Shown here piece by piece: positions 24,012 to 36,364 of a DNA stretch of 64,000 nucleotides (position 1 is the stretch's first letter; every line of letters starts with the position of its first letter). The DNA lies in contig ML664159.1 of the NCBI GenBank assembly GCA_007570785.1, positions 1,569,610-1,633,609 of the forward strand, written 5' to 3'. The notes beneath the pieces were generated by a model that was given only the letters and a program-made list of their open reading frames with translations, did no database searches and was not told the DNA's origin. A program made the translations under genes and the position numbers. This DNA comes from Antilocapra americana. Its lineage: Eukaryota > Chordata > Mammalia > Artiodactyla > Antilocapridae.

Positions 24012-24232
24012 ATGTATGTGCTCGGTTGCTCAGTCGTGACCGACTCTTTACGACCCCATGCACTGTAGCCACCAGGCTTTTCTATCCATGGAATTTTCCA
24101 GGCAAGAATACTGCAGTGGGTGGCCATTTCCTTCTCCAGGGGATCTACCTGACCTAAGGATCAAACTCAAGTCTCCTGTGTCTCCTGCACTGGCAGGCAG
24201 ATTCTTTACCACTGCACCACCTAGGAAGTTTG
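24012..24232 (-). mobile_element. Bov-tA SINE
   Basis: Antisense copy: ggttgctcagtcgtgaccga through ccaggcaagaatactgcag to the tRNA-Glu-derived head ccactgcaccacctagga. Confidence 0.9.
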
Positions 24233-24629
24233 TGATAAAATTTATGAATTTGAAAAAGAAAAAAAAAGGTGTTTGTTAAACTAGACTGACTCTATAACAA
24301 AGTGGGATTTTCCGTAACTCAGACATTTTGCTCATTACTTCATCTCTCTTAGGAAACTTTATGCTGCATTTGGAGACCTAGTAGATGATGAAGCTAAATC
24401 TAGTTTCCTCCTAAGAAGTCTGCTCCTGAGTTCACATAAGCTTAAGTTTCTACATGTTCTACACATTTGTTTACTTGGGGTGGGAGTGAGGAGGGGGCAG
24501 AAAGGTGCTAAGGGTAAAGAAAAAGACAGCAAGAAAAGTGGGTTTAAGCCTCAAAATTATAGGGGAAAGTATAGTCTTATCCACATACGGACACACAGAC
24601 ACATACAGAGTGCAGAATTAAAGTTCTAG

Positions 24630-24638
24630 GGAGGATAT
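24630..24638 (-). promoter_or_regulatory. PLCH1: U12-type 5' splice site
   Basis: ATATCCTCC directly follows the CA of the split Gln codon. The first seven bases equal the minor-class consensus ATATCCT. No GT donor exists within the needed reading phase. Confidence 0.88.
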
Positions 24639-24882
24639 TGGTCATGGGTCCTCTGCCTTTTGGCAAGGGAATCTTCATCACTGATGCCAGCCATGAGGTA
24701 CTTGAGGCCTGTGATCCAGGTGCGGGCCTCCTCGGGGTTGGAGGTGATGAGGTCCAGGGACTCCATGTGGTTGCCATGGTAGATGGTGAAGCAGCAGCTG
24801 GGATCAAAGTTGCCCTCAGCCTGTCTGTGGAATATCTCAGACTGCCGACCTTCAGTGACTTTGTAAATGGAGTCAATAAGTA
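24639..24882 (-). CDS. PLCH1: PLCH1 coding exon: rest of PH domain and linker
   Basis: The acceptor is a tttcctcacag run ending at 24883. The exon completes an Ile codon with TA, carries 80 codons and ends with the first two bases (CA) of a Gln codon, 244 bases in all. The peptide runs from LIDSIYKVTEGRQSE through FTIYHGNHMESLDLITSN to SLAKRQRTHD. It forms the C-terminal half of the PH domain; the Trp in EEARTWITGLKYL lies in the C-terminal helix typical of the fold. It then leads into the first EF-hand. There is no GT donor. The exon is followed at 24638 by ATATCCTCC, a minor-spliceosome 5' site, and the frame resumes exactly at the exon ending 10455. An open frame on the opposite strand over this exon is only its shadow. 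Confidence 0.95.
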
Positions 24883-26931
24883 CTGTGAGGAAAGTGAAAC
24901 GTACAGTTACCTGGCAGGTGAAGATATGTGTGCAGATTAAGAAAAGCAAAATCATCTTAAGATTTAAAAATAAAATTATTTGTCTATGAATTGTCCAGAC
25001 AATTGAAAAATCCAAATGTGCAATACAAGCATTATCATTTCCTGCTAGTAACCTTCTCCATGTACTACTTTACTCTCCTGGGCACTCAGACAATACCCTC
25101 CCAGGCACTGGATCAGGAAGTGTTAAAATTTATGATAGGAAGACAGATAAGCCCAGCAGGGCAGGAAGACTGGGAGAAAAGGGGGATGAGAATATATCAA
25201 ATGTATAGTTTATACATTTATGCAAGGAAAACATACAAAGATCTAGAGCCAACTCTGATGTTTTACAATATGCATATGACAGCAGTTAAAAATTGAAGGG
25301 AAAAAACAACGTATGGCAACCAAACAGCATAGCTAAATGTGATTTGGATTCACAGAGAGAAAGCTATAAGGGTGAAGGTAGAGTGGGGCTTGAGAGGTGG
25401 AGGGGAAAACAAGATGGCTGATGAGGTAAAAGAGGCATAAAGATACAGAAACATTAGCCCCACTCCAGGGATGCTGGACTGAAAAGCTCAGGAAAGAGAG
25501 TAATGGCAGACAAAGCTGGAAAGGCAGGTAGAGGCTAGATTATGAGGAGCTGGAGGGACAGAGCAGAGATTAGCATTATTTAGGTGGTGGAGCAACACTG
25601 CAGGTTCAGGTCAGGGGAACACTTGCAGAGAGGATTACTTTGGGTTAAACACTGCGTTCTGTTTGCTCACTTGCCTGTTTGGGGGCATGAATCAGAAAGT
25701 TGCAATCTTACTGATTGCCCATATACACCATCCATGCCTCTGCTCTGGCAAGTCCCAGTTTTTCTTTCTTTCCACTCATGGGGAAATGAGCCTCTGACCA
25801 TTGAAGGGCAAGTTCTGGTGTGGCTAAGCCACTGGGGTGGCCCCACTCCTGTCTCCGATAATGGCTTTAGGTGTGGGAACATAACCCACTTGTAACCAAG
25901 GAAACATGCATTTTGCTTGAGGGAAGGACGTGGAATGGGGCTCTTCCCTCTTGAAAAGGAAGCACTGGAAGAGAAGGTCCCTTTTCTGCATCTTCTTGTT
26001 GTGAAGCCATGTTGCTGCTGCCTCAGTTACGATGTCACTGCAGAAGGGAGAGAGCCAAGAGTGCTCAGAGAGACAGAACTAGAGGCTCAACATCCCCCAG
26101 TTGGAGCCAGCCAGTCTCTGGGTTTCTTGTTAAGTGAGAATAAATTTGTATGTCACGTAAGCCTAATTTAGTGGAGGTCATCTGTGACATGAAGAGGAAA
26201 GCATTTTCACTGGTCAGGGTAGAAGAAACTAGTGAATGGACCTTGGTTAGGATACTTTGCATAGGCCACCAGAAAGATAGAGACCCTAGATGAAGGAGGT
26301 CCCTATGAAAACAGGAGGAAGGAGCAGGTGAGAGAGATGCTCCAGGGAACTCAGCATGGACTTGAAACTGAGTGTAGGATTGGGAGAGAGGCTTTATGGA
26401 GGAGGCAGATCAAAGCTATTTTATTTGATATCATTAAAACAATTTTGTTAATCCATTCATCAGTTAACTGTTCACAGAATATGTCAGAACAGTTTAATCC
26501 TAATGGATTTATGACTCTCCTTCACTTTTTCTTTTTTTTTTTTAAATTTTTATTTATTTTTTTTAATTGTTTTTGCCATACATTGTCATGATATCACCAT
26601 CTCCTTCACTTTTTCATAGGAAAATAAAAGGCCTCAAGCTATAAAACTTCATATCCCAACTAAATACAGCATGTCTTCAACGTAGGATAAATATTACCTT
26701 CAACAGCACTAGTGGATAAGAAAACTTTTTATGGATTTAAAGTTCCTGATGAATTAACAAAAGCAAAAATGGTCACCACTTATTCTGTCTCTGTACATTC
26801 TCTAACCACTGACCCCTAAAACTTGTAAAAATACGAAAGTTTTACCAAGCTAAAACTTCCACGGAGCCCACTCAATAGAAACCATGTGTTAGTGGCTCAA
26901 GTCCAGTCAAGTATTCAAAAGCTAGTCTTAC
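24883..26931 (-). other. PLCH1: PLCH1 GT-AG intron
   Basis: Intron between the two PH-domain exons, bounded by GTAAGA and tttcctcacag. It holds a tiny L1 at 26532-26600. Bases 25580-26180 look like an ancient DNA transposon or LTR fossil that I cannot name. Confidence 0.85.
26532..26600 (-). mobile_element. Truncated L1 3' tail (69 bp) with 15-bp target duplication
   Basis: A T-rich start followed by attgtttttgccatacattg and tcatgatatcaccat, the complement of the L1 3' UTR end. Flanked by exact ctccttcactttttc repeats at 26517-26531 and 26601-26615. Confidence 0.9.
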
Positions 26932-27078
26932 TTTTTGCCTTCTCACTCTTCCTAGAGGGTCTCCATCGGAGGCGGGTCCGGTGTTCATCCAGGTAAAACA
27001 GCCGGACAAGCCCCTTGGTCCCACGCTTCAGCTTGATCATCTGTGTCCCAGACTGCATTACGCTCATGCATCTTTCAA
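26932..27078 (-). CDS. PLCH1: PLCH1 coding exon: start of PH domain
   Basis: Internal coding exon of phospholipase C eta-1, a calcium-sensitive enzyme that hydrolyses PIP2 to IP3 and diacylglycerol, mainly in neurons. The acceptor is a tgtttgcag run ending at 27079 and the donor is GTAAGA at 26931. The 147 bases supply the last two bases of a Val codon, 48 whole codons and one base of an Ile codon. The peptide begins ERCMSVMQSGTQMIKLKRGT and ends RPSRKSEKAK, which I recognise as the start of the PLC-eta1 PH domain, with the basic strands that contact phosphoinositide head groups. It joins in phase to the exon at 24882. The preceding coding exon with the start codon was not found up to 64000. 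PLCH2 is the closest alternative, but the peptide matches my recollection of PLCH1. Confidence 0.95.
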
Positions 27079-28965
27079 CTGCAAACAAGATTGGAGCACA
27101 GTCAGTTCTCACACAGTACCTGTGCATCCTGCTGTTCAGAGACATTGCTGAATGAAACCTCTGATTCACACTTGAAGCCCTCCACGAGCCAGAAGACAAA
27201 TTTAGAAGAGGTAACCTGAAAACAGTGTTGTTAAAGAATTGATTTATCACGCTTAAGCCAGAAAAAAGCCTCACTGATGGAAATAAAATTCTACTTCTAG
27301 ATAAACAATGCATGACCGTTGAACAGAGTATCTTTTTTTCTAACTGGCAACATTTTTGGTATAAGACCAATAATAATTTGATACTTGAAAATACATTCAT
27401 AAAGTTTCAGACTTCATGTTAAACCTCGTGAGCTTTTATACAGCCAACTATAAAGTCATCTTATGATCATGCTTCCAAATGCAATTAACAAAAACATGAA
27501 TGGCAAAATGTTTCAGCAATTGTTGAAGTTGCATATGGGTTCATATTATAATTTTGTGTATGCTTGAAAACAGCTAAGTAAATATTTTAAAATGTGGTCA
27601 GAAAAGAAAAAATCAAGTTTACACAAATATAAAATATTTGTTAAGGAATTTGGCTGCCAGGATTTTCTAAGTGGAGAAATAACTTGGTGATTGAACTCAG
27701 GTAAAATCCAACTCACTTATTATCTGAGTTAATGCTTTCATTTAAACTCTCTGCTTTGAGATGAAACTTGATGGCAGTGAGCATCTTTTGTTGACGTCTG
27801 TTTCCTTTTCTTTGTTAATAGTACCCACATTTCCTTTGGAAATACTTATTTTCCCATCTTATGTGCCTATGATAACTTGTCAACCATCCCAAGCAAGAAA
27901 GGAGCACCTGGCTTAAGCGGAGAGCAAATCTGGCTCCCGTCCAAGAAATAGAAATCCTGAGTAGAACACTGAATGAAAACGGAACTGAGTCATTGCAAAG
28001 GCCAAAACTTCAGAGATGCTCCTGGTTGGACATTCAAGATGTTACAGTTGTCACAGTTACCCTTCCTAAAGCTGGCAAACTATTCCGTTTCCCCCCTTGG
28101 TTCTCCAAGTTATACAATACTCTTCCAAATGTCCTTTTCTCATTGCATCAGCCAGAAACTGCTTCTGTTTCACTAACACACAGGCACAGATGTAACCATT
28201 AGAGGGCCAGAAACAACTAGCTCTGAGCACCTACCTATCAAGCAGCATGCTGTTAGATAAAAGAAACATGGTAAACAAAATGTCAATGCTAGACTTCAGC
28301 TTCTTTGGCTACCTTGTCATTATATTAAATAGGAAAGAATTTGATCCCAGAGCTTACCACAATATGCACAGACTTCTCAAAGTAACTTTAACATAAACAA
28401 CTTTGACCATTTCCTCCATGAAGAGCCTTTTCTTGCCCCAAAGAAATCAAGGAAAGATTGTGCAAAATTAAATATATTTCTAGGACTTGATATTGCAAGA
28501 GAGGTGAAGTACAGGTTGATCTTACTCCTTTGATCTGACATATCAAATATGCAAGTAATAAAATACTGCTTTAGAAAAAAAATGCAAATTTAAAATGTTT
28601 ACTTTCAAGCACAGAACAAAATTTGAGATTTTATTTCACACACCTTAGTAAATTTACCCACCACTTAGCACCATTCATTTACATAATAAATGTCATAGAT
28701 TTAAATTCTTGACAGCTACCCCAAGCATCTCATACCAACAGTTAGAGGGAGATCAGAAAACAGTCAGTTTATCAAGGTAAAATCATCAAGTCTAACCAAG
28801 CAAGTCAAAACTCCCAGAAAAATCTATTAGAATTTCTTTGACCTCTGACATCAGGTCACATCAATAAACAGATATTCACAGAGTCACTCCCTGCTCCAGG
28901 CACAGGGTTATATAATGAGGTAAAGCAGAAAACAAGGAGACTTTGACTTAAAGAGTTCAATTTTA
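27079..28965. other. PLCH1 upstream intron, repeat-poor
   Basis: No exon found and no confidently named repeat. Confidence 0.5.
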
Positions 28966-28967
28966 AA

Positions 28968-29029
28968 AGAATGAAACCTCTAAAAAGATAACTTATAAAG
29001 AATGAAACCTCTAAAAAGATAACTTATAA
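28968..29029. repeat. 31-bp tandem duplication
   Basis: Two identical 31-bp units starting agaatgaaacctct and ending aacttataa, head to tail. Confidence 0.92.
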
Positions 29030-29148
29030 ATAGTAGTTTAGAACTGTGGTTAAGAACACAGTTTGAATCTAGACAGCCTGGGATAGAATTCCAAATCTTC
29101 CACTTGCTTGTATGAGCTTAGGTTCATTATTTCATCCCTCAGCGTCTC
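29025..29148 (+). repeat. MIR SINE, 5' half
   Basis: tRNA-like head aactgtggttaagaacacag, then gacagcctgggatagaattc and the ttcatccctcagcgtctcc box. Continues at 31533. Confidence 0.85.
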
Positions 29149-31532
29149 CATGCCCCTTCATGAATTGCAGCCTTGTCATGGCAAACGGGTGACGGTGACT
29201 CAATGAAGCTATGAGCCATGCTGTGCAGGGCCACCCAAGATGGAAGAGTCATAGTGGAGAGTCCTGAGAAACTGTAGTTCACTGGAAGAGTTAAATGGCA
29301 ATCCTCCAGCATTCCTGCCACAGAGAACCCCATGGACAGTATGAAAAGACAAAAAGATACAATGTCAGAAGATGGGTCCGCCAGATCAGAAGGTCTCCAA
29401 TATGCTACTGGAAAACAGCAGAGGGCAATTACTAATAGCTCCAGAAAGAATGAAGAGGCTGGGCCAAAAGTAGGAATGACTCTCAGTTACGGATGTGTCT
29501 GGTGGTGAATGCTGTAAAGAACAGTATCGCATAGGAACCTAGAATGTTAGGTCCATGAATCAAGGTAAATAGGACATGGTCAAGAAGGAGATGGCAAGAG
29601 TGAACATCAGCATCTTGGGAATCAGTAAACTAAAATGGACAGGAATGGGCAAATTTAATTCAGAAGTCATTATATTTACTACTCTTAAAAGAAATGGAAT
29701 AGACTTCATAGTCAAAAAAACAGTCCAAAATGCAGTACTTGGGTACAATCTCAAAAATGAGAGAATAATCTGTTTCCAAGGCAAACCATTCAACATCACA
29801 GTAATCCAAGTCTATGCCCCAGCCACTAGTGCTGAAGAAGCTGAAATTGACCATTTCTATGAAGACCAACAACACCTTCTAGAACATCAAAAAAAAAAAA
29901 AAAACAGTCCTTTTCAGCATAGGAGATTGGAATGCAAAAGTAGGAAGTCAAAGAGATACTGGGAATAATGGGTAAGTTTGGCCTTGGAGTACAAAATGAA
30001 TCAGGTCCTTAGCTATCACTTCACTTCTACATCCTAGAATGTGAAGTCAAATGGGCCTTAGGAAGTATCACTACGAACAAAGCTAGTGCAGGTAATGGAA
30101 TTCCAGCTGATCTATTTCAAATCCTAAAAGATGATCCTGTGAAAGTGCTGCATTCAGTATGCCAGCAAATTTGGAAAACACAGCAGTGGCCACAGGACTG
30201 GAGTCAGTTTTCATTCCACTTCCAAAGAAGGGCAATGCCAAAGAATGTTTCAACTACTGTACAGTGATGCTCATTTCACATGCTAATGTAATTATACTCA
30301 AAATCCTTCAACCTAAGCTTCAGCAGTACATGAAACAAGAACTTTCAGATGTGTTAACTAAGTTTCAAAGAGGCTGAGGAACCAGAGATCAAATTGCCAA
30401 CATCCGCTGGATCACAGAAAAAGCAAGAGAATTCCAGAAAAACATCTACTTCTGCTTCATCAACTATGTTAAAGCCTTTGTGTGGATCACAACAAACTGG
30501 AAAATTCTGAAAGGGATAGGAATACCAGACCACCTTACCTGCCTCCTGAGAAACCTGTATGCAGGTCAAGAAGCAATAGTTAGAACCAGACACCATACAA
30601 CTGTTTGGTTCCAAATTGGGAAGGGAGTATGTTAAAGCTGTGTATTATCACCCTGCTTATTTAAATTGTATACAGAGTACATCATGTGAAATGCTGGGCT
30701 GGATGAATCACAAGCTAGAATCAATATTGCCAGGACAAATATCAACAACCTCAGATATGCAGATGACACCACCCTAATGGCACAAAGTGAAGAGGAACTA
30801 AAGAGCCTCTTGTTGAAGGTGAAAGAGGAGAGTGAAAAGGCTGGCTTAAAACTCAACATTCAAAAAACTAAGATCATGGCATCCAATCCCATCATTTCAT
30901 TGCAAATAGATGGGAAAAAGTGGAAGCAGTGACAGATTTTCTTTTCTTGGGCTGCAAAAATCACTGCAGATGGTAACTGCAGCCATGAAATCAAAAGATA
31001 CTTGCTTTTTGGAAGGAAAGCTATGACAAACCTAGACAGCGTATTAAAAAGCAAAGATATTCCTTTGCAGACAAAGGTCTGTCTAGTCAAAACTACGGTT
31101 TTTCCAGTAATCATGAACAGATGCAAGAGTTAGACCACAAAGAAGGCTGAGCACCAAAGAATGGATGCTTTCAATATTTTTGTGGTGCTAGAGAAGACTC
31201 TTGAGAGTCCCTTGGACTGTAAGGAGATTAAACCAGTCAATCCTAAAGGAAATCAACCCTGAATATCATTGGAAGGACTGACGCTGAAACTCCAATCCTT
31301 TGGCCATCTGATGTGAAGAACCGACTCACTGGGAAAACACTGATGACTGGAAAGATTGAAGACAGAAGAAGGGAGCAGCAGAAGATGAGATGGTTAGATA
31401 GCATCACAGATTTAGTGAACATGAATCTGAGCAAACTCTGGGAGATAATAGACGACAGAAGAGCCTGGCATGCTGCAGTTCATGGGATCACAAAAGAGTT
31501 GGACATGACTTGTTCAGCAACTGAACAACAAC
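29149..31532 (+). mobile_element. BovB LINE inserted in a MIR, with internal deletion
   Basis: Endonuclease remnant at 29576-29968 (MARVNISILGISKLKW; GDWNAK in another frame). A jump at about 30005 skips the region between the endonuclease and the reverse transcriptase. The RT remnant follows, with YADDTTLM at about 30757. The 3' end is tcagcaactgaacaacaac. Multiple stops. Confidence 0.9.
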
Positions 31533-31682
31533 ATGCCTCCATGTTTCTGTCTATAAAATGGGACTGATGTTACCTACCCCTTGAAATGTTGTTGAAGACT
31601 GAATGAGATAATTCATGTAAAGTACCGAAAGCAGTGCCTGGTACAAAATAGACACAATAAATGGTAGCTATTATTAGTTTTA
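31533..31682 (+). repeat. MIR SINE, 3' half
   Basis: Resumes with gtctataaaatgggactgat and ends gtgcctggtacaaaatagac and aataaatggtagctattatt. Confidence 0.85.
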
Positions 31683-33035
31683 TTATTGATATTTTTAAAA
31701 ATAAATGCCATGACAAAAATACACGGGCGTCCATAACAAAAAGAGAATACAGTGTGTGGGGATAGGGAGAATGTGGTAATAAAACAATGTCAGTGGAGCC
31801 TTGAGGACAGGAAAGAGCATGGGTGTAATCAGAGAATAGGAAAGGATGGTTCTCTCTTTGGTGCAGTGTCCTAAAAGGCAATTATAACAGGATATTTGAT
31901 TTTTGGGGTCAGATAAAACTAGATGTATAGAGGTAGGAATGCCTGACCTAAGATTTAAATATAATGGCAAAAACAGATTCACTAGATATTTCTAAGCAAA
32001 GGAGAGAGGGCATAAAAGATATAATTCAGGAAGATGTCTGCTTGGGAAAAGAGAATACGATAAACTGGTTATGCCAGAACAGAAAGTTGATTTAACTGTA
32101 TCACCAAAGATCTAAAGCAAGGACTAAAGACCTATAGGAAGGACTGTCTATATATATCAGACACAGTGCCCTCTGCTCTGTTCACTCTGCTGCTTCTTTC
32201 CCTGGACTTTTCACAGTCCCATTTCTTTTCCCTGAAATAAAACTATTATAGATATAATATTCTCAACTTTTTAACAGGAAAAGCACAGTGACATAAAAGT
32301 TTAATCAGTTAGTTGAGCTAACACCACGTACCACTTAGCAAGCATCGTCCAAAGAAACCCGAACCTTTTAGAAAATGAGACCCAAATCCTTAGAGAGGGA
32401 GTGTGTTTGAATATTATATTAAATATTCACTAGCTTCACGTTTATCGCACTAGCTCAGTCATGGGCTGAAACCCTAGCATTATCCACTGCTGTGAACTAG
32501 TATATATGATCCAAACATTCTTGGCAGAGGTAGGGTCTGAAGCAAAGTGCTGCTTAAATTGTTCATGTAGCTGCTTTATGCTTTCCCTGTGATGTTCTCT
32601 AGCACACACACACAAAATATATGGTTAGAGTCGACCTGAAAAAAACAAGTCTGGTTAACTTGCATTTAGATGAAGTTTAAGCTGATATGGCAACTCTGAC
32701 CAGAAATAGAATTCTTACAGAGGGCAGGGTCCAAAGCCACAAAGAACCCAGGCAAGCTCATCATGGCACAGTACTTTTCTTTCTGGCTACTTTTCAGGCA
32801 TCAGAGCCACATGATAGGCAAATCCACGAATGAGTGCTCTGATTTCTGAAATAGTTTTTTAACCAGATTGAAAGTCATCTAAACGCATCGCGCCACTCTG
32901 CAAACCTGATAACAGATGGTCCTTTGGAGTTGCACTGCTAACCAGAGAAGGAGCACCCTCAATCTTTGGAACTCATTCCACTGGGTAATAATCACCCATG
33001 TTAGAGACAAAATATTATTCCAGTGTTATCTAGAT
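31683..33035. other. Intron, nothing assigned
   Basis: No exon or nameable repeat. Confidence 0.5.
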
Positions 33036-33037
33036 CA

Positions 33038-33252
33038 CTTAAGTATTAGTCGCTCAGTCATGTCTGACTATTTGCAACCCCATGGACTGTATTTAGCCTT
33101 CCAGGTTCCCCTGTCCATGTAATTCTGCAGGCAAGAATATTAGAGTGGGTCATCATGCCCTCCTCAGGGGGATCTTCCTGACCCAGGAATCAAACTCAGC
33201 TCTCTTGCATTGCGGGCAGATTCTTAACCATCTGAGCCACCCAGGAAGCCCT
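33038..33252 (-). mobile_element. Bov-tA SINE
   Basis: Antisense: agtcgctcagtcatgtctga to gagccacccaggaagccc. Confidence 0.92.
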
Positions 33253-36200
33253 AAATTACTTAGGGGTCAGCATAATTTCCTTATGTTCTGCATTCAGTTG
33301 AGATAGGCAACAGTAGTTACTACCTGCTATAAAAGTCATTTGCCAGCCATGCTGGGTCAGTAGATTCCATAAAACAGAGTGAGAAACAAGGGAATAAAGG
33401 CAAAATTCCAGGGGCGGGTAAACAATGGAAGAGTGTCAGAGGCATAGGATAATAGAACCTCATCACACATTTCCAGTGCTGCAAAGTATCTGGGGAAAGT
33501 GCAAATACAGGTGACAGATTCAGGCAGCTACCAACAATCTCTTTGATCGCACATTCTCCCTGTGGTAGCCTTAATATTTTTAGAAAAGAAGTTTAGTTGG
33601 ATATAATGCCGCAATGTTCAAGAACATTAAGGGAGAAATGCCCTTTAACCCATTATATAACACACATACTGTTTTTGTCTGTTATGCTCCAGACCTCAAT
33701 ATGAACACAAATTTGTCATATTGATTGCAATCATGATATTTAAGCCATTGGCATGCTGCTGTTTTTTTCATTTGTATTATAAACAGCTTTCCATGTTTCT
33801 ACAGAGTCTTAATAATTATCATTTTAATCACTGCCTAACAGATTAGTATAAATATTTAAAGAGTAGAACAGATGAGTCGAGGACTGCATTTCTAACTTTA
33901 TTACACAATTAGAGTTTTAAAGCTCTCTTAGTCTCATCTGTAAAATAAAAGGCGTAGCCAAGTGGTCTATAAGATCCTTTAGAATTCAACTCTTTAGAGG
34001 GATTAAATCAATCATTTCTGCCACAGTCAGTTTAAAATATTAAGTAAATTTCCTTAGGGGTTATCAGTTCACTAAGTCCCTCAAGCTGAAAATGCTGTTA
34101 AAAAATACACTTCCAATTTAAAGTACCATAATAGAATCATTTGAGGGGCAATTCCCAACATTTCTACTTAGTCTACCCGGCATCCAAATGGGTTTAATTC
34201 TTTAAGCCAAGGTCAAATCAGAGAAAATCATATTGTGTTAGGAATGCCACACATGCCACCTGACGGTGACTTTTTAATAGCTTTGAGATATAATTTATAC
34301 ACATTAAAATTATAAGTGAAAAAGGCAAAGTAGAAACAAGCATATATAATTTATAGTATGCTACTTCTTGTGCAATAAAAAGCATATGAATTTTTAAATA
34401 TATAAATATGGTTCATCATTACAAAAAGAAATACAGGAAGGACAACCCATAAAACAGTGAAGGTGGTTACCTATAAGGGTGGAAGAGACTGAGTGATGAG
34501 GGTAAAGAAAGGAGTGACACCTCTTGTAGGATCCTACATGGTCAAAATTAAATCAACGAGAATGACAGCAGTGCAAAACAAAACAAACACAAAAAGTAGA
34601 CAGCATCATATACACAGAGACACAGGTATTTGTATGTTCATGTGTGTGTGTACAGAGCTGCATGTTTTCCTAGCTCTGCTCTCTGGAAGGCCAAGAAGCA
34701 AAATCCCCTCCAACAGTAATGAGCACACCTGGTGCCCTGCTCATTCTCTGCTCTAAAGGTCACCTTGAGACAGTCACACACAGGCTCATGGCCATGTCTG
34801 TGTTGAGGACACACATAAATATCACTTGCGCTCTTTTGTAAACACATCTATTCTGGGACACTGATCAACAAACTGTGCCTTGGGTCCAGATCCTCTACAA
34901 TAGAATCTTTTCAGCCAAAAGCTACACAAAAAATGTGAATTGATTTCTTGCCAGCTTCCACAGATCAGAGTAAAGCTGTATGGCTGAAAGGGATTCGTTT
35001 CTGAAAAGAATTTCATTTCTACATGGAAAAGGTACCAAATAATGCAGGTAATGCTTCTGTCAAAGGAAGGAAAAGGGAGATTTCCTAAAATTATCAGAGC
35101 AGAAGTACAGGGTATGCTTAGTTCTCAGCACAGACACAAGACATATTTTGGGACCTGATACACAGTGAGTCTTGAGACACCCTGCTGCTGGGCTGGATGA
35201 CATAGTTGGTCTGGGTTTAGGGGCAGAAGGAGGGCAGGCAAAAAGAGCTCTGCTTTGTGTTCTGTCACTAACTAGCTGTGGGGACTTCAGAGGGTCACTG
35301 AAGTTGATTATCCTGATTATCCTACTTCCCTCAAAATGCATTTTCCTCTAAGCTCCATGAGTCTACAAACAGCTGATCTGGCTTTCACAAATATTATTTT
35401 ATCTTTCGATAAGCTGAAAGCCTAGTTCAACCCAAAAGCCTATTAGAATTAACTTTAAAGAGGAAAAAAAAAAAGCTGATTAACATCCAGATCTCTTACT
35501 ACAGACGTGACTTTTCAAAAATTATCTGTATACAAAATATAACTGCTCTCACAGAGAATGGCTTCAACTGGAAATACCCTTCCTTTCCAGTAATCAGGCC
35601 TTAAACTCAAATAACATCAGCTCATGAATAAGTATGCTTACGAACAGCCGAACAGCCGTGGTGAGCTCCACTCTTATTAAGTCATGACTCTTCGCAGTGA
35701 AGAACAAACTTTTTTTTTTTTCATTGCCTAAATCACTCCTGTGGAGACGATAAGATTATTTGAAAGGCTTTTAGAAACTACTTGGTTAGCCGTAACATTC
35801 TGGCACTTGTTTGCAAACTCTAAATGCACAAAGTGACTCTGTTTGCAAAGCTGATAAATACATATGGGAGGATTTAGGTCAAAGAAAGGATGAAATGAAT
35901 TAATCAGCAATTTTTCAAATGTCAGAACCTTGTTTCTATTTTAGTAAAGCCTTTCACATGATACTTTCCTTTTCAATAAGACCTATTTTATATTCTATAA
36001 TTGTTAGCCCTGGAAAACAAATGAAATACAAACAAGAATTCACAACAATATAGTTTTGTTCATTTTGTTTCAATTTTATCCCATGGGGAAGAGGGATATG
36101 AATTAATTTCAAAATTCTAAAGGTAGTTCCAACTACTATGTAAACAGTTTTCTATGTCAACATAAGATCAGAAATGACATCGTTGTCACTATTTAACAAT

Positions 36201-36364
36201 ATGGTTTGTCCTAACACATATGTATCCATATAAAAGACGATGGATCCTGTTCTGTCTTTTATTTAGTGATATGACATTGTACTGAATATCTGGGAGCAAA
36301 ATTCCCAAGCCATAGTAAATACTGACCTGTGTTTATAAAGATCATTGGCATCCAGCAAGGCTCT
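33253..36364. other. Intron, long repeat-poor stretch
   Basis: No exon. A decayed L1 tail or similar may lie at 34270-34470 and a MIR scrap at about 35255-35300; otherwise apparently unique sequence. Confidence 0.45.

Larger units (their letters stand above)
10456..24638 (-). other. PLCH1: U12-type (minor spliceosome) intron of PLCH1
   Basis: On the minus strand the intron starts ATATCCTCC and ends TTCCTTGACCTTTCTGCAA. Both the 5' site and the branch-site motif match the U12 consensus (RTATCCTT and TTCCTTRAY), and the branch A is 11 nt from the inferred 3' end. The intron splits a Gln codon between the PH domain and EF-hand 1. Reading the ends as AT...AA keeps the frame with CAG for Gln. It contains three BovB copies, a mariner MITE, a MER2, an old L1 and a Bov-tA. 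Confidence 0.88.
1..27078 (-). other. PLCH1: PLCH1 transcribed region (3' part open)
   Basis: The four exons define a minus-strand gene body. Visible introns are 24883-26931 (2.0 kb, GT-AG), 10456-24638 (14.2 kb, U12-type), 6350-10325 (4.0 kb, GT-AG) and from 6178 downward (open, more than 6.1 kb). The region above 27079 is inferred to be the preceding intron, more than 36.9 kb long, because no exon encoding a PLC-eta1 N-terminus could be found to 64000. An alternative promoter within that stretch is possible. Confidence 0.85.

Noticed and set aside
24012..24232. tRNA gene in a Bov-tA head
   Set aside because: Only a degenerate tRNA-Glu-derived promoter region; no intact cloverleaf or acceptor stem. 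The same holds for the other Bov-tA and CHR copies.
24638..24638. Sequencing error destroying a GT donor
   Set aside because: The whole nine-base site matches the U12 consensus and the partner branch site is also U12-type, so a real AT start is the simpler reading.
24638..24940. 100-residue plus-strand frame
   Set aside because: Lies opposite the PLCH1 PH-domain exon and has no features of its own.
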